Source: RGIG9041 sp045541455
GTDB taxonomy: Bacteria; Bacillota; Clostridia; Oscillospirales; QAKW01
Reading direction: 5' to 3'
DNA length: 64,000 bases
NCBI GenBank assembly: GCA_045541455.1
Contig: JAZQJA010000012.1
Location: forward strand, 1-64,000
Each line of letters opens with the position of its first letter. The first letter of the stretch is position 1. The notes beneath the pieces are model-generated. The model was given only the letters and a program-made list of their open reading frames with translations. It did not search any database and was not told the DNA's origin. Of this stretch, positions 25,776-34,439 are shown one piece after another. Position numbers and translations under genes: made by a program.

Positions 25776-26114
25776 ATGGCGTTTATTGATGATATTGTTG
25801 CCGGTGCACAAAAAGCAGGAAAGTATGTTTGCGAAAAAGCCGAAGATGCTAAGGATTATGTTTCTCTTGAATACAAAACCGCATCTATCAAAGGTAAAAT
25901 TAACGAGCAATACAAACAACTTGGTAAATTAGTTTATAACAAAGCAGAAGAACAAAAAATCAACACTGTAATCCAAGAAATCAAAAAGTTAAACGACGAA
26001 CTCTGTGCTGTTAGTGACGACATGGCCAAATTTAAAAATGTATGTAAAAACTGTAAAGAAACAAACAAGCCGTCAGCTGAATTTTGCTGTAAATGCGGAA
26101 ATCCGCTAAAATAA
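25776..26114 (+). CDS. Small helical protein with C-terminal zinc ribbon
   Basis: 112 aa, unrecognised family. The first 80 or so residues look like amphipathic helix/coiled coil (AGKYVCEKAEDAKDYVSLEYK, QIKKLNDELCAVSDDMAKF-like heptads); the C-terminus is a compact zinc ribbon, CKNC-x12-CCKCG. Similar short proteins with a tail ribbon are common in Clostridia and remain unnamed. It has an AAAGGAG ribosome site. The spoVB-like gene follows 17 bases later, so the two may be co-transcribed. Confidence 0.6.
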   Translation: MAFIDDIVAGAQKAGKYVCEKAEDAKDYVSLEYKTASIKGKINEQYKQLGKLVYNKAEEQKINTVIQEIKKLNDELCAVSDDMAKFKNVCKNCKETNKPSAEFCCKCGNPLK

Positions 26115-26131
26115 GAAAGCAGGTACTTAGT

Positions 26132-27748
26132 TTGGCACAAAATACTAAAAAGAACTTTTTGGTTGGCGCGATGATATTAAGCGCTGCGCTGGTAATTGTA
26201 AAAATCATCGGTTTTTTCTATAAAATACCGTTATTTAATCTTATCGGCGGTGATGGTTGGGGATATTACAACGATGCGTATCAAGTTTATTCGTTGATGT
26301 TTGTTATATCTACAGCAGGTATTCCGGTTGCCATTGCAAAACTTATAAGCGAATCCAATGCTATAGGTCGTATACACGAACCGAGAAAGATTTTGAACTT
26401 ATCACTTATCAGTTTTTCGATTGTTGGTTTTGTGGGAATGTCGGTTCTTATATTGTTTGCAAGAATATTCGCAGAGAATATAGTAAAAACTCCCGAATCT
26501 ACACTATCTATAATTGCAATTGCGCCAGCAGTATTTTTTGTTTCGCTCGGCTCAACCTTTAAGGGTTATTTTCAAGGCTACAAAAATATGGCTCCAACCG
26601 CCATTTATCAAATACTTGAAGCAGTTGCAAAACTATTAGGGCTTGTCATTGTAATTGTAATGATAGCAATGGGATATGACGACCCCGCCCTTCTTTCCTG
26701 CGGCGCGATAATGGGTGTAACACTTGGCTCGCTTGTGTCATCAACCTATATGTTTATACGTTTTTATTTTGGAAAAGAACAAATTGAAACTAACGTAGAC
26801 AAGCCTCTTGAAAGCCGGTCGAACAGCGTTTTATTTCGCGCTATGGTTAAGATTGCAATTCCTGTAACGCTAAGTTCTTCTGTAATGAGTCTTACATCTC
26901 TTATTGATATGGTGCTTGTTAAAAACTCACTTATTGCATCAGGACTTACTCCCGAACAATCAAATTTCATTTACGGAAGTTTTTCGGGATGTTGTTATTC
27001 ACTGTTTAATTTACCACCTACAATAACACAAACCATTGGGATTTCGGTACTGCCTTTTATATCAGGTCTTTTCTCTACCGGCAAAAAGAAAGAGGCATAT
27101 AATAATATGGATTCGGCGCTACGAATTGTATCGCTTATTGCTGCGCCGTGTGCAATTGGTTTATCGGTTTTTTCAAAGCCTATATTGTCTCTTATTTACG
27201 GTTCAAGACCGGACGAGGTGGCAATTGCAGCACCGGCATTTACCATTTTAGCTCTCGGCATATACCTTGTTGCTATGGTTTACCCTACCAACACTTTTTT
27301 GCAAGCATGCTCAAAAGCCAAAATGCCTTTATTTACTATGCTGATAGGTGCTATATTAAAAATCATAACCAACTGTACTCTTGTTGCGACACCGACAATA
27401 CGCATAAACGGTGCACCGTTTGGTACACTGCTTTGTTACGGCTCGATACTTATTTTAAACCTAATAATATTATACAAATTGCAAAAATACAGACCTAATT
27501 TTAAATCTGTATTCTTAAAACCAATTTTATGTTCTGCCGTTTCTGTTTTTGCTTCTTATGGTATTTATTTACTGATAAAAGGCTTTATAGCGCCCAAATT
27601 TGCAACAATAGTGGCTATAGGTATTGCGGGATTATTATATGTAATTGCTATATTCATTACAAAATCACTTAACAGAGATGATGTTATTTTGCTACCCAAA
27701 GGAGAAAAAATAGCAGATTTATTGACTAAAAAGGGACTTATAAAATGA
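26132..27748 (+). CDS. Polysaccharide/lipid flippase, SpoVB/YabM-like
   Basis: MOP-superfamily flippase of the SpoVB/MurJ-related type that moves lipid-linked sugars (peptidoglycan or exopolysaccharide precursors) across the membrane. About 14 membrane segments. It opens with NFLVGAMILSAALVIVKIIGFFYKIPL and shows YNDAYQVYSLMFVISTAGIPVAIAKL and FKGYFQGYKNM, typical of the family. I use the TTG at 26132 with AAGCAGG upstream. The order flippase-mazG-hup-rqcP resembles Bacillus yabM-yabN-yabO, which favours a YabM-type role. It overlaps mazG by 4 bases. Confidence 0.83.
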   Translation: MAQNTKKNFLVGAMILSAALVIVKIIGFFYKIPLFNLIGGDGWGYYNDAYQVYSLMFVISTAGIPVAIAKLISESNAIGRIHEPRKILNLSLISFSIVGFVGMSVLILFARIFAENIVKTPESTLSIIAIAPAVFFVSLGSTFKGYFQGYKNMAPTAIYQILEAVAKLLGLVIVIVMIAMGYDDPALLSCGAIMGVTLGSLVSSTYMFIRFYFGKEQIETNVDKPLESRSNSVLFRAMVKIAIPVTLSSSVMSLTSLIDMVLVKNSLIASGLTPEQSNFIYGSFSGCCYSLFNLPPTITQTIGISVLPFISGLFSTGKKKEAYNNMDSALRIVSLIAAPCAIGLSVFSKPILSLIYGSRPDEVAIAAPAFTILALGIYLVAMVYPTNTFLQACSKAKMPLFTMLIGAILKIITNCTLVATPTIRINGAPFGTLLCYGSILILNLIILYKLQKYRPNFKSVFLKPILCSAVSVFASYGIYLLIKGFIAPKFATIVAIGIAGLLYVIAIFITKSLNRDDVILLPKGEKIADLLTKKGLIK

Positions 27749-28431
27749 GTAAAAAGGAACTTATGAAAAAAAGCACATACAATTTTTCAGACCTTGTTGA
27801 AATTGTAGATTTATTGCGTGCGCCTGACGGCTGTCCGTGGGATAGAGAGCAAACTCACCAATCAATACGAAAAGGGTTGATTGAAGAAACTTATGAGGTT
27901 GTAGAAGGAATAGACCGAGACGACAGCGAAATCATGTGCGAAGAACTCGGCGACCTATTACTTCAGGTTGTATTTCATGCAAGTATTGCAAAAGATGATA
28001 ACAGATTTGACCTTGACAAAATTTGTGATGGCATTTGCAAAAAACTAATATACAGACACCCTCATGTTTTCTCAACGGTTGAAGTTGCAGACTCAGATGA
28101 GGTTTTACGCAACTGGGACGAACTTAAACAAAAAGAAAAAAAGCAGCAAAATGTTGCAGATGTACTGGATGGTGTTTCAAGAGCATTACCTTCTTTAATG
28201 CGTGCTCAAAAATTAATTAAAAAAGCAGATGATGAAACAGACCGTAATACTGCACTTGAAAACATTTTAAATACTGCAAATAATATGAAAAATGAGCAAG
28301 ACTTAAACGAAAGTATTGGCAAGTTATTGTTTGAATGTGCTCGTCTTGCAAACACACAAAAAATTGATTTGGAGCAAGCACTTTACAACGAAAATGAAGG
28401 TTTTTGTGCCAAAATGCGAAAAAAATATTAA
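27745..28431 (+). CDS. mazG: Nucleoside triphosphate pyrophosphohydrolase MazG
   Basis: Hydrolyses NTPs to NMP plus pyrophosphate, a nucleotide-pool clean-up role. Seen: LRAPDGCPWDREQTHQSI, LIEETYEVVEGID (the metal-binding ExxE pattern), EELGDLLLQVVFHA, and RHPHVFSTVE. 228 aa: one complete MazG domain plus a helical second half, without the N-terminal methylase domain found in Bacillus YabN. ATGA overlap with the flippase gene. Confidence 0.92.
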   Translation: MSKKELMKKSTYNFSDLVEIVDLLRAPDGCPWDREQTHQSIRKGLIEETYEVVEGIDRDDSEIMCEELGDLLLQVVFHASIAKDDNRFDLDKICDGICKKLIYRHPHVFSTVEVADSDEVLRNWDELKQKEKKQQNVADVLDGVSRALPSLMRAQKLIKKADDETDRNTALENILNTANNMKNEQDLNESIGKLLFECARLANTQKIDLEQALYNENEGFCAKMRKKY

Positions 28432-28458
28432 AATTTATATATTTTTTTGAAATTTATA

Positions 28459-28487
28459 TTGCAAAATCAATAATAATTTGAGATAAT
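28459..28487 (+). promoter_or_regulatory. Promoter of hup
   Basis: TTGCAA at 28459-28464, a 17-bp spacer, GATAAT at 28482-28487. Confidence 0.65.
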
Positions 28488-28537
28488 AAATACATAAAGG
28501 TTTCCATTACGGAAATACTACTAGGAGGAAAAACATA

Positions 28538-28810
28538 ATGAACAAAGCAGAACTTATTGCAGCTGTTGCAGCTAATGCAGACATTTCACAGAAAGTAGCT
28601 GCTAAAGCAGTAGCAGCAGTTATGGACGAAATTAAAGAAGCTCTTAAAAAGGGCGACAAAGTTCAGCTCGTAGGCTTCGGTTCTTTTGAAGTTAAAAACA
28701 AGTCTGAAAGAAAGGGTAAAAACCCCAGAACAGGCGAGGCTATCACAATCCCCGCATCTAAAGCTCCCGCTTTCAAAGCAGGCAAAGCTTTCAAGGATTA
28801 CATCGCGTAA
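28538..28810 (+). CDS. hup: DNA-binding protein HU
   Basis: Small histone-like protein that bends and compacts DNA. Seen: MNKAELIAAVAA, KAVAAVMDEIKEALKKGDKVQLVGFGSFEV, the beta-arm RKGKNPRTGEAITIPASKAPAFKAGKAFKD. 90 aa, full length. AGGAGG lies upstream; the gene has its own promoter and terminator. Codon choice is clean, as expected for an abundant protein. Confidence 0.97.
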   Translation: MNKAELIAAVAANADISQKVAAKAVAAVMDEIKEALKKGDKVQLVGFGSFEVKNKSERKGKNPRTGEAITIPASKAPAFKAGKAFKDYIA

Positions 28811-28819
28811 TTCATTAGA

Positions 28820-28855
28820 CCGCAGGTTGAAAAACACCTGCGGTATTTTTTTGGA
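28820..28855 (+). terminator. Terminator of hup
   Basis: Stem ACCGCAGGT / ACCTGCGGT followed by ATTTTTTTGG. The rqcP ribosome site lies just after it. Confidence 0.8.
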
Positions 28856-28863
28856 GAAAGTAT

Positions 28864-29106
28864 ATGAGAATTGATAAATACCTAAAAGTGTCACGGCTGA
28901 TAAAAAGGCGCACCATCGCACAAGAAGCTTGTGATGGCGGTCGCGTTTGCGTTAATGGCCGACAAATTAAACCGTCATACGATGTTAAAGAGGGCGATGT
29001 TATCGAAATATCTTTTGGTGCTAAAAAAACACGTGTAAAAGTAACAAAGGTTTGTGACTTTATAAAAGCAGATGAAGCTTTTACTATGTATAGCATTGAG
29101 CAATAA
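28864..29106 (+). CDS. rqcP: S4-domain RNA-binding protein RqcP (YabO)
   Basis: 80-aa S4 RNA-binding protein. In Bacillus, RqcP (YabO) works with RqcH in ribosome-associated quality control, elongating alanine tails on stalled nascent chains. Seen: MRIDKYLKVSRLIKRRTIAQEACDGG, RVCVNGRQIKPSYDVKEGDVIEI, the typical S4 pattern. It stands after hup. The yabP/yabQ sporulation genes that usually follow yabO are absent here. Confidence 0.88.
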   Translation: MRIDKYLKVSRLIKRRTIAQEACDGGRVCVNGRQIKPSYDVKEGDVIEISFGAKKTRVKVTKVCDFIKADEAFTMYSIEQ

Positions 29107-29119
29107 TGCAGCATATACA

Positions 29120-29162
29120 TTAAAAAGGACTGTAAAATTATATTTTTACAGTCCTTTTTATT
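29120..29162. terminator. Bidirectional terminator, rqcP / Spo0A-like
   Basis: Stem AAAAAGGACTGTAAAA / TTTTACAGTCCTTTTT between convergent genes. Confidence 0.85.
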
Positions 29163-29850
29163 TCAGTTTTTCATACAGTATTGATATAAGTTCGCCAGGA
29201 GAAAAGTTTTTGGATTTAAAGCCGAGTGAATCTAAGTTTTTAGCACTGCTTATCGCTGTGCGGATTGCCCGTGACACTGCATCTGTCGTAGTACCATTAA
29301 TAGATGCTATTTTGGGATAAAGGCCCGCTGTAAGATTTGACAGCAGCGTTTTATCGCGAAGTGTAAGACAAAGAGCGTCTGTTATGTAGCCAAACCCCAG
29401 TTTTGCAGGAATAAATCCTAACGAAACAAGCAAATTTTCAATATGAGTACGAGCCGCCCAGTTGCTGCTTTGCTTTTGATTTACAGCCTGCAAAACAGAG
29501 TTGTGAAGATTATAAAAGTCAGCAGGTAAAAGCGTAAAAACATCGGCAAACTCAGCAAAGTTTTTACTGACACCTATACCGTCGCGTAAGGTACTTACAA
29601 CAACAAAAATAGTACTGATTTCCGGATTAGATTCTTTAATAAGAGTTATAGCCCTTCCTGCATCAATATCAAAAAGAAAACTGTCTACAAACGCAACCGT
29701 TGGGTTATTGTTTAATACTTCGCTTACAAAATCATAACCGTAATTTGTTTTAAAGATGACTTTATAATCAAAGTACTCTACAAAATCTCTTAGTATATCA
29801 CTTGATGGTTTATCGGAAACTGCAATAACTGCTGTGATTTCATTTGACAT
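29158..29850 (-). CDS. Spo0A-like regulator with degenerate receiver
   Basis: About 230 aa. Residues 133-230 match the Spo0A DNA-binding effector domain: THIENLLVSLGFIPAKLGFGYITDAL, LTAGLYPKIAS and the recognition helix TTTDAVSRAIRTAIS. Residues 1-115 resemble a response-regulator receiver: Asp56 occupies the phosphoacceptor position (VAFVDSF), but the N-terminal acidic pair and the C-terminal Lys are not in their usual context (AVSDK; LLPADF). It is therefore a Spo0A paralog or a strongly diverged Spo0A. Its start is 1 base past the stop of the glycosidase gene, so the pair is translationally linked. It lacks the usual spoIVB neighbour. Confidence 0.72.
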   Translation of the reverse strand: MSNEITAVIAVSDKPSSDILRDFVEYFDYKVIFKTNYGYDFVSEVLNNNPTVAFVDSFLFDIDAGRAITLIKESNPEISTIFVVVSTLRDGIGVSKNFAEFADVFTLLPADFYNLHNSVLQAVNQKQSSNWAARTHIENLLVSLGFIPAKLGFGYITDALCLTLRDKTLLSNLTAGLYPKIASINGTTTDAVSRAIRTAISSAKNLDSLGFKSKNFSPGELISILYEKLK

Positions 29851-29851
29851 A

Positions 29852-30865
29852 TTATTGTTCTTCATCAACAACTATAAATGCATTTGGAATAAAACGCATA
29901 CCGTCAGCATCTGAACCGCTGGGATTATTTATAATTTCATCTTTATAGGACAATACGGTAGAAGAACCGCCGTCTAGATTTGCTGCGTTGTAACAACCCT
30001 GTTCAATCATAATTTCTTGCAATGTTTTTATAGTTACACCTGCAGAATTCACAGAGCGTCCGTCAACAACTACAAAGATTACCGTACCGTCACGGCGTTG
30101 GCCGATTGCAGTACGGGGAGCCAAGCCCCAACCGCCGTTACCGGTTATTTCAGCAGCCTCGCCGTTAATTATTAAAAACGGCGTAAATTCGACCGCGTCA
30201 CGTAAACCAAGTGATTCCAATTCACTATGCTTATATTTTCCGAGCACCAGAACATTACCTTCATTAAAACCGACAATATTATAGTAACTCTTTTTAGGAA
30301 GATGAAGTGCATCGCCTTCCGATATAACAAGTCCCATTGGTATACCACCGTTGCCAAAACCGTTGGCATCACCAAAACCGCCGGCATTAATGCCTGCAAC
30401 TGCATTTGGGTAGTTTTCAAGAAGGTATGGCATTTTTTGACCCTTATATCCAAAATATTTAGATACACCAAGTTTTACTGTAGACGGATCGGATATTTCA
30501 AGCATCCACGCCTTGTAAGCACCTTCACTGATATCCGTAAGTTTAATTTCGTTGGTTTTTTTATCTGTATCGATACTTTCAGTATCAGTTACACTATCAA
30601 GTTCTTTAACCGTATTACTTGCCATTACTTTTTCTATAACTGAGTCAGGATAAAAGATATGGGAAATATACTTATGATTTATGGTAGTTTCTGTTGATGT
30701 AATAAGAAATGTACGGAAACCGGACCATGGACCGTATAACAGCAAAAGGCTTATAGTACCGCAGACAAGCCAAGTACCGAAAAGTGATGTAAAGAATTTG
30801 CCATGTGGTTTTTTTACAAACGCGACAAACCACTCTTTAAAACTCTTTTTTCTTTTTCTACTCAT
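29852..30865 (-). CDS. Phosphodiester glycosidase family protein (NAGPA domain)
   Basis: 337 aa: one N-terminal membrane segment (about 24-45), then an external NAGPA-type domain as in N-acetylglucosamine-1-phosphodiester alpha-N-acetylglucosaminidase and exopolysaccharide-biosynthesis proteins. Seen: AVAGINAGGF, GGIPMGLVISEG, APRTAIGQRRDGTVIFVVVDGR and NAANLDGGSSTVLSY. The likely role is cutting or processing sugar phosphodiesters in the envelope. It sits between tagO (which starts wall-polymer lipid carriers) and the Spo0A-like gene. Confidence 0.83.
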   Translation of the reverse strand: MSRKRKKSFKEWFVAFVKKPHGKFFTSLFGTWLVCGTISLLLLYGPWSGFRTFLITSTETTINHKYISHIFYPDSVIEKVMASNTVKELDSVTDTESIDTDKKTNEIKLTDISEGAYKAWMLEISDPSTVKLGVSKYFGYKGQKMPYLLENYPNAVAGINAGGFGDANGFGNGGIPMGLVISEGDALHLPKKSYYNIVGFNEGNVLVLGKYKHSELESLGLRDAVEFTPFLIINGEAAEITGNGGWGLAPRTAIGQRRDGTVIFVVVDGRSVNSAGVTIKTLQEIMIEQGCYNAANLDGGSSTVLSYKDEIINNPSGSDADGMRFIPNAFIVVDEEQ

Positions 30866-30880
30866 TTGTTCTCCTAAGAA

Positions 30881-31954
30881 TTAATCTTGAATATCATTTT
30901 TGATATCTTTATGAATCTTGTGCTTATACATTACAATAGAACACATAATTACTATAACAAACACAATTATAACAAGAACTGTTGCACGCATAAACCCTTC
31001 GCCCGCAATAAGAACTGCGGTAAGCCCAAGTATTGCAGCTATTGCATACATTATAGTAACAGCCTGCTTTTGAGTAAAACCGAGGTCGATAAGACGATGA
31101 TGTAAATGCGTTTTATCAGCTGACATAGGTGATTTACCACTAAGCACCCTACGAATTGATACAAAAGCCATATCAAAAATGGGTAAACCGAAAATTAAAA
31201 ACGGAACTGCGAAAGCAATTATTGCATAAGCCTTAAAAAGCCCCATTACCGATAAAACTGCAAGTGTGTACCCAATAAACATTGAACCGGTATCGCCCAT
31301 AAACAGTTTTGCAGGGTTAAAGTTATACGGAACAAAACCAAGACAAGCACCTGCAAGAGCTGCTGCGATTATTGCAACAGCCGGTGACTGAAGCAAAATA
31401 ACAATTACCATAACACAAATTGACATAATAGCCGATACACCAACTGCAAGACCGTCAAGACCGTCAATTAGGTTTACAGAATTTAAGATGCCGAGAAGCC
31501 AAATAATTGTAACTACATATTGAAGCGGTGTAGAGAGACTTATATATGCATCGTTTACGCCAAATAAATTAGGTAGTTCTTCAATACGAACACCACAGTA
31601 AACGGGAATTGCGGTGGCAAGAAGCTGAAAACCAAATTTTTGTGTGGGTTTAAGAGCCAGCACATCGTCAAAAATGCCTAATGCCACAATTACTATTGAG
31701 CCGAGAAGCATTCCGTAAATTTCTTTTGTAATATACTGATTGCAAAAAACCAAAACCGACAGGTAAAAGCCCGAAAATATTGCAAGACCGCCAAGGCGTG
31801 GGATTGGTTTTTTATGCATTCTTCGTTTGTCTTTGGGAACATCTATCGCACCAATTTTATATGCAAAATTTTTAGCAATAGGTGTACTTGCAAATGACAG
31901 AAGAAGGGCCATTATAAAAGCGCCTGCAAGATAGAAATAATCTGTGTATTTCAT
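30881..31954 (-). CDS. tagO: UDP-GlcNAc:undecaprenyl-phosphate GlcNAc-1-P transferase (TagO/WecA)
   Basis: MraY/WecA-family integral membrane enzyme that loads GlcNAc-1-phosphate on undecaprenyl phosphate, the first step of wall teichoic acid or other surface polymers. About ten membrane segments. Seen: DKRRMHKKPIPRLGGLAI, the NLIDGLDGLAVG Asp motif, FMGDTGSMFIGYTLA and the HHRLIDLGF histidine motif. 357 aa. Read leftward, it lies between trpS and the NAGPA gene with short gaps, so the three may share a transcript. Confidence 0.92.
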   Translation of the reverse strand: MKYTDYFYLAGAFIMALLLSFASTPIAKNFAYKIGAIDVPKDKRRMHKKPIPRLGGLAIFSGFYLSVLVFCNQYITKEIYGMLLGSIVIVALGIFDDVLALKPTQKFGFQLLATAIPVYCGVRIEELPNLFGVNDAYISLSTPLQYVVTIIWLLGILNSVNLIDGLDGLAVGVSAIMSICVMVIVILLQSPAVAIIAAALAGACLGFVPYNFNPAKLFMGDTGSMFIGYTLAVLSVMGLFKAYAIIAFAVPFLIFGLPIFDMAFVSIRRVLSGKSPMSADKTHLHHRLIDLGFTQKQAVTIMYAIAAILGLTAVLIAGEGFMRATVLVIIVFVIVIMCSIVMYKHKIHKDIKNDIQD

Positions 31955-31966
31955 AAAAATTATCCT

Positions 31967-32962
31967 TTATCTTTTGATAAATCCAACTTTTTTTTGAACC
32001 TTTGACAACATTCTGTAAGCAAGACGATTAGCGCTGTCAGCACTTTGAGTATAAACTTTTTCAAGGTAGTCCTTATTTTTCATAAGATACTCATATTTTT
32101 CACGAAGCGGTGCAAGACCGTCTGCAACAGCCTCACCAACTGCAAGTTTAAAATCACCGTAACCCTTGCCTTCAAAGAACTTTTCTGCCTCTTTAACGGT
32201 ACAGCCTGTCATTACACTATAGATAGTAAGCAGGTTACTGATACCAGGTTTATCGTCAGCGAAAACAATTTTATTATCGCTGTCAGTAACAGCGCTTTTA
32301 AACTTACGGATTATTGTATCCTTGTCTTCTATAATACTGATATATGATTTGGGATTAGGGTCAGACTTACTCATTTTTTTATCTGGTTGAGAAAGAGACA
32401 TAACCTTCGCGCCGACAGAAGGAATATAACCCTCCGGCACTTTAAAAACATCACCATAAATACCATTAAAACGAATTGCAATATTGCGGGCAAGTTCGAG
32501 GTGCTGTTTTTGGTCAACACCTACCGGAACAAGATCAGTACCGTACAATAAAATATCAGCCGCCATAAGCGTAGGATATGTGAAAAGGCCTGCGTTTATA
32601 TTATCGGCGTGCTGCTTTGATTTATCCTTAAACTGTGTCATTCTGCCAAGTTCGCCGTACATTGTGTAACAGTTAAGAATCCAAGCAAGTTCAGCATGAG
32701 CAGGAACATGACTTTGAATAAAAACAAGATTTTTTTCAGGATCAACACCTGTCGCTAAAATAATTGCAAGTGTTGAAAGGGTGCGCGCACGAAGGTCGGC
32801 AGGAGTGTTTCTGACTGTTATTGCATGCATATCAACGACAGAAAAAATACCATAACCGAGGTTAGCCGTAAGAGGCCAATTACGAACAGCGCCGATATAG
32901 TTACCAAGGGTGATTGTACCGCTTGGCTGGATACCGCTGAAAATTATTTTTTGATTATCCAT
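31967..32962 (-). CDS. trpS: Tryptophanyl-tRNA synthetase
   Basis: Class I synthetase charging tRNA-Trp. Seen: IFSGIQPSGTITLGNYIGAVRNW (HIGH region), GVDQKQHLELARNIA, and the KMSKS motif KKMSKSDPNP. 331 aa, normal length. GGGAGATATTT precedes the ATG. The leader is short and shows no T-box or trp-binding structure. Confidence 0.96.
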   Translation of the reverse strand: MDNQKIIFSGIQPSGTITLGNYIGAVRNWPLTANLGYGIFSVVDMHAITVRNTPADLRARTLSTLAIILATGVDPEKNLVFIQSHVPAHAELAWILNCYTMYGELGRMTQFKDKSKQHADNINAGLFTYPTLMAADILLYGTDLVPVGVDQKQHLELARNIAIRFNGIYGDVFKVPEGYIPSVGAKVMSLSQPDKKMSKSDPNPKSYISIIEDKDTIIRKFKSAVTDSDNKIVFADDKPGISNLLTIYSVMTGCTVKEAEKFFEGKGYGDFKLAVGEAVADGLAPLREKYEYLMKNKDYLEKVYTQSADSANRLAYRMLSKVQKKVGFIKR

Positions 32963-33029
32963 AAATATCTCCCATAGAACATACTAATACATTATATATT
33001 TATTAATTAATAATAACACAATCTTTGCT

Positions 33030-33058
33030 ATTATACAATAATAAAAATACAATTTCAA
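33030..33058 (-). promoter_or_regulatory. Promoter of trpS
   Basis: Read leftward: TTGAAA at 33053-33058, a 17-bp spacer, TATAAT at 33030-33035. Confidence 0.75.
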
Positions 33059-33059
33059 C

Positions 33060-33112
33060 AAATTTAATTAAAATATCGCCCTTTTAGTAAGGGCGATATT
33101 TTAATTAAATTT
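33060..33112. terminator. Terminator of the ABC importer operon
   Basis: Perfect 24-bp inverted repeat with a 5-base loop. The GC-rich core ATCGCCCTT / AAGGGCGAT is flanked by AT-rich arms. It sits just past the ATPase gene, upstream of the trpS promoter. Confidence 0.8.
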
Positions 33113-33123
33113 GTTTATACATA

Positions 33124-33681
33124 TCAGTCAAGTGTTATTACAGTATCCGCAATAATGGTATCCTCAGAATTATGGGTGACAAAAACAATTTGTCTGCCGT
33201 CGCTTTTTAAAAGTTGTAACAGCGCACGGCGGTTTTGTGCATCAACTGATGAAAACGGTTCATCAAGTACAAGCAAGTCGGCATCATACACAAGCGCTCT
33301 TGCAAGGGCTACACGCTGTTTCATACCACCTGACAATTCATCAGGGTACTTGTCATAATCATTTATACCTACATAATCCAACATTGTCTTTGCTGTGTCA
33401 ACAGTTGTAATATCGTCATTTAGCACAACATTTACATTTTGAAGTGCAGTAAGCCACGGGAAAAGACGAGGTTCTTGAAACATAAACGATATTTTTTTGT
33501 CGCACACTACTTTGCCGGAGTTTAGTTTGACATTGCCTGCAATAGCATTTAAAAGTGTAGTTTTGCCGCTGCCGGACTCACCAACAATGGCAGTGATATT
33601 GGAATTTGAAAGATCAATTGAAAAGTTATCAATCACTGTATTATCACCATACCGGACAGTGATATTTTCAAGTTTTAACAT
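33124..33681 (-). CDS. ABC transporter ATPase (SsuB/TauB type)
   Basis: ATPase of a three-gene importer of the nitrate/sulfonate/taurine/thiamine-precursor class. Seen: Walker A GESGSGKTTL, Q-loop FMFQEPRLFPW, signature LSGGMKQRVALARAL, Walker B LLVLDEPF and the switch His in VTHN. At 185 aa it is shorter than typical SsuB (about 240), lacking the C-terminal tail, but all catalytic motifs are present. It overlaps the permease gene by 7 bases. Confidence 0.88.
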   Translation of the reverse strand: MLKLENITVRYGDNTVIDNFSIDLSNSNITAIVGESGSGKTTLLNAIAGNVKLNSGKVVCDKKISFMFQEPRLFPWLTALQNVNVVLNDDITTVDTAKTMLDYVGINDYDKYPDELSGGMKQRVALARALVYDADLLVLDEPFSSVDAQNRRALLQLLKSDGRQIVFVTHNSEDTIIADTVITLD

Positions 33682-34439
33682 ACTGTCACCTGCCTTTCAA
33701 AACGGCTTCCCATTTTTTTGACCATAGCGCAAAATACATATTCAATAATCACGCTTAGCAAAATTACAACCGTACTCCACGCAAAAAGGTCAACAGTTTC
33801 AAGATACATCTTACTACTGTAAATCATTTTTCCGATAGCAAACACAGGAACTGCAAGAACCTCTGCCGCAATAGCAGATTTCCACGCGAGACCAAGCGAA
33901 GAGCGGCACGCTGACCAGAAATAAGGGTAAACTGACGGTATATATAACCGTTTCAAACGGCGAAAAAATGAAAATTTATACGCATAAGTTACAGACAGCA
34001 GTGATTTATCAACATTTTTTATACCGCCGCATACGTTTGCCCAGACTACAGGCACAACAATAAGTACTGATATAAATACCGGTAATACATCGCGGTTAAT
34101 CCAAAGCAGAGCAAGCATTATAAACGAAGCGACCGGAGTTGCTTTGATAACATTCATAATCGGCGATATAAGTGCATCTACCAATACATATCGGCTTGTA
34201 AATACTGCCAAAATCACGCCTAAAACAATTGAAATAACAATTGCTGCCAAAACACGTACGAACGAAGCTGAAATTATATACCAAAATTCGAAAGTTGAAG
34301 CAAAAGTTATAATGCGTAAAAAAACCGTCACAGGAGAAGGGAGCAAAAGTTCGCTCCCTATCACCTGCGACATAATTTGCCACACGGTAAGCCAAAACAC
34401 CGCAGATATAATATTTTTAATAATTTTTTTGATCATCAA
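33675..34439 (-). CDS. ABC transporter permease (SsuC type)
   Basis: Membrane subunit with about six membrane segments. The EAA-type loop that contacts the ATPase is around SACRSSLGLAWKSAIAAEVLAVP, typical of SsuC/TauC/ThiX permeases. 254 aa. The ATG overlaps the stop of the binding-protein gene (ATGA). Confidence 0.88.
   Translation of the reverse strand: MMIKKIIKNIISAVFWLTVWQIMSQVIGSELLLPSPVTVFLRIITFASTFEFWYIISASFVRVLAAIVISIVLGVILAVFTSRYVLVDALISPIMNVIKATPVASFIMLALLWINRDVLPVFISVLIVVPVVWANVCGGIKNVDKSLLSVTYAYKFSFFRRLKRLYIPSVYPYFWSACRSSLGLAWKSAIAAEVLAVPVFAIGKMIYSSKMYLETVDLFAWSTVVILLSVIIEYVFCAMVKKMGSRFERQVTVC

Noticed and set aside
19907..32962. T-box riboswitches before argS and trpS
   Set aside because: Leaders are too short, and no T-box sequence or specifier arm is visible.
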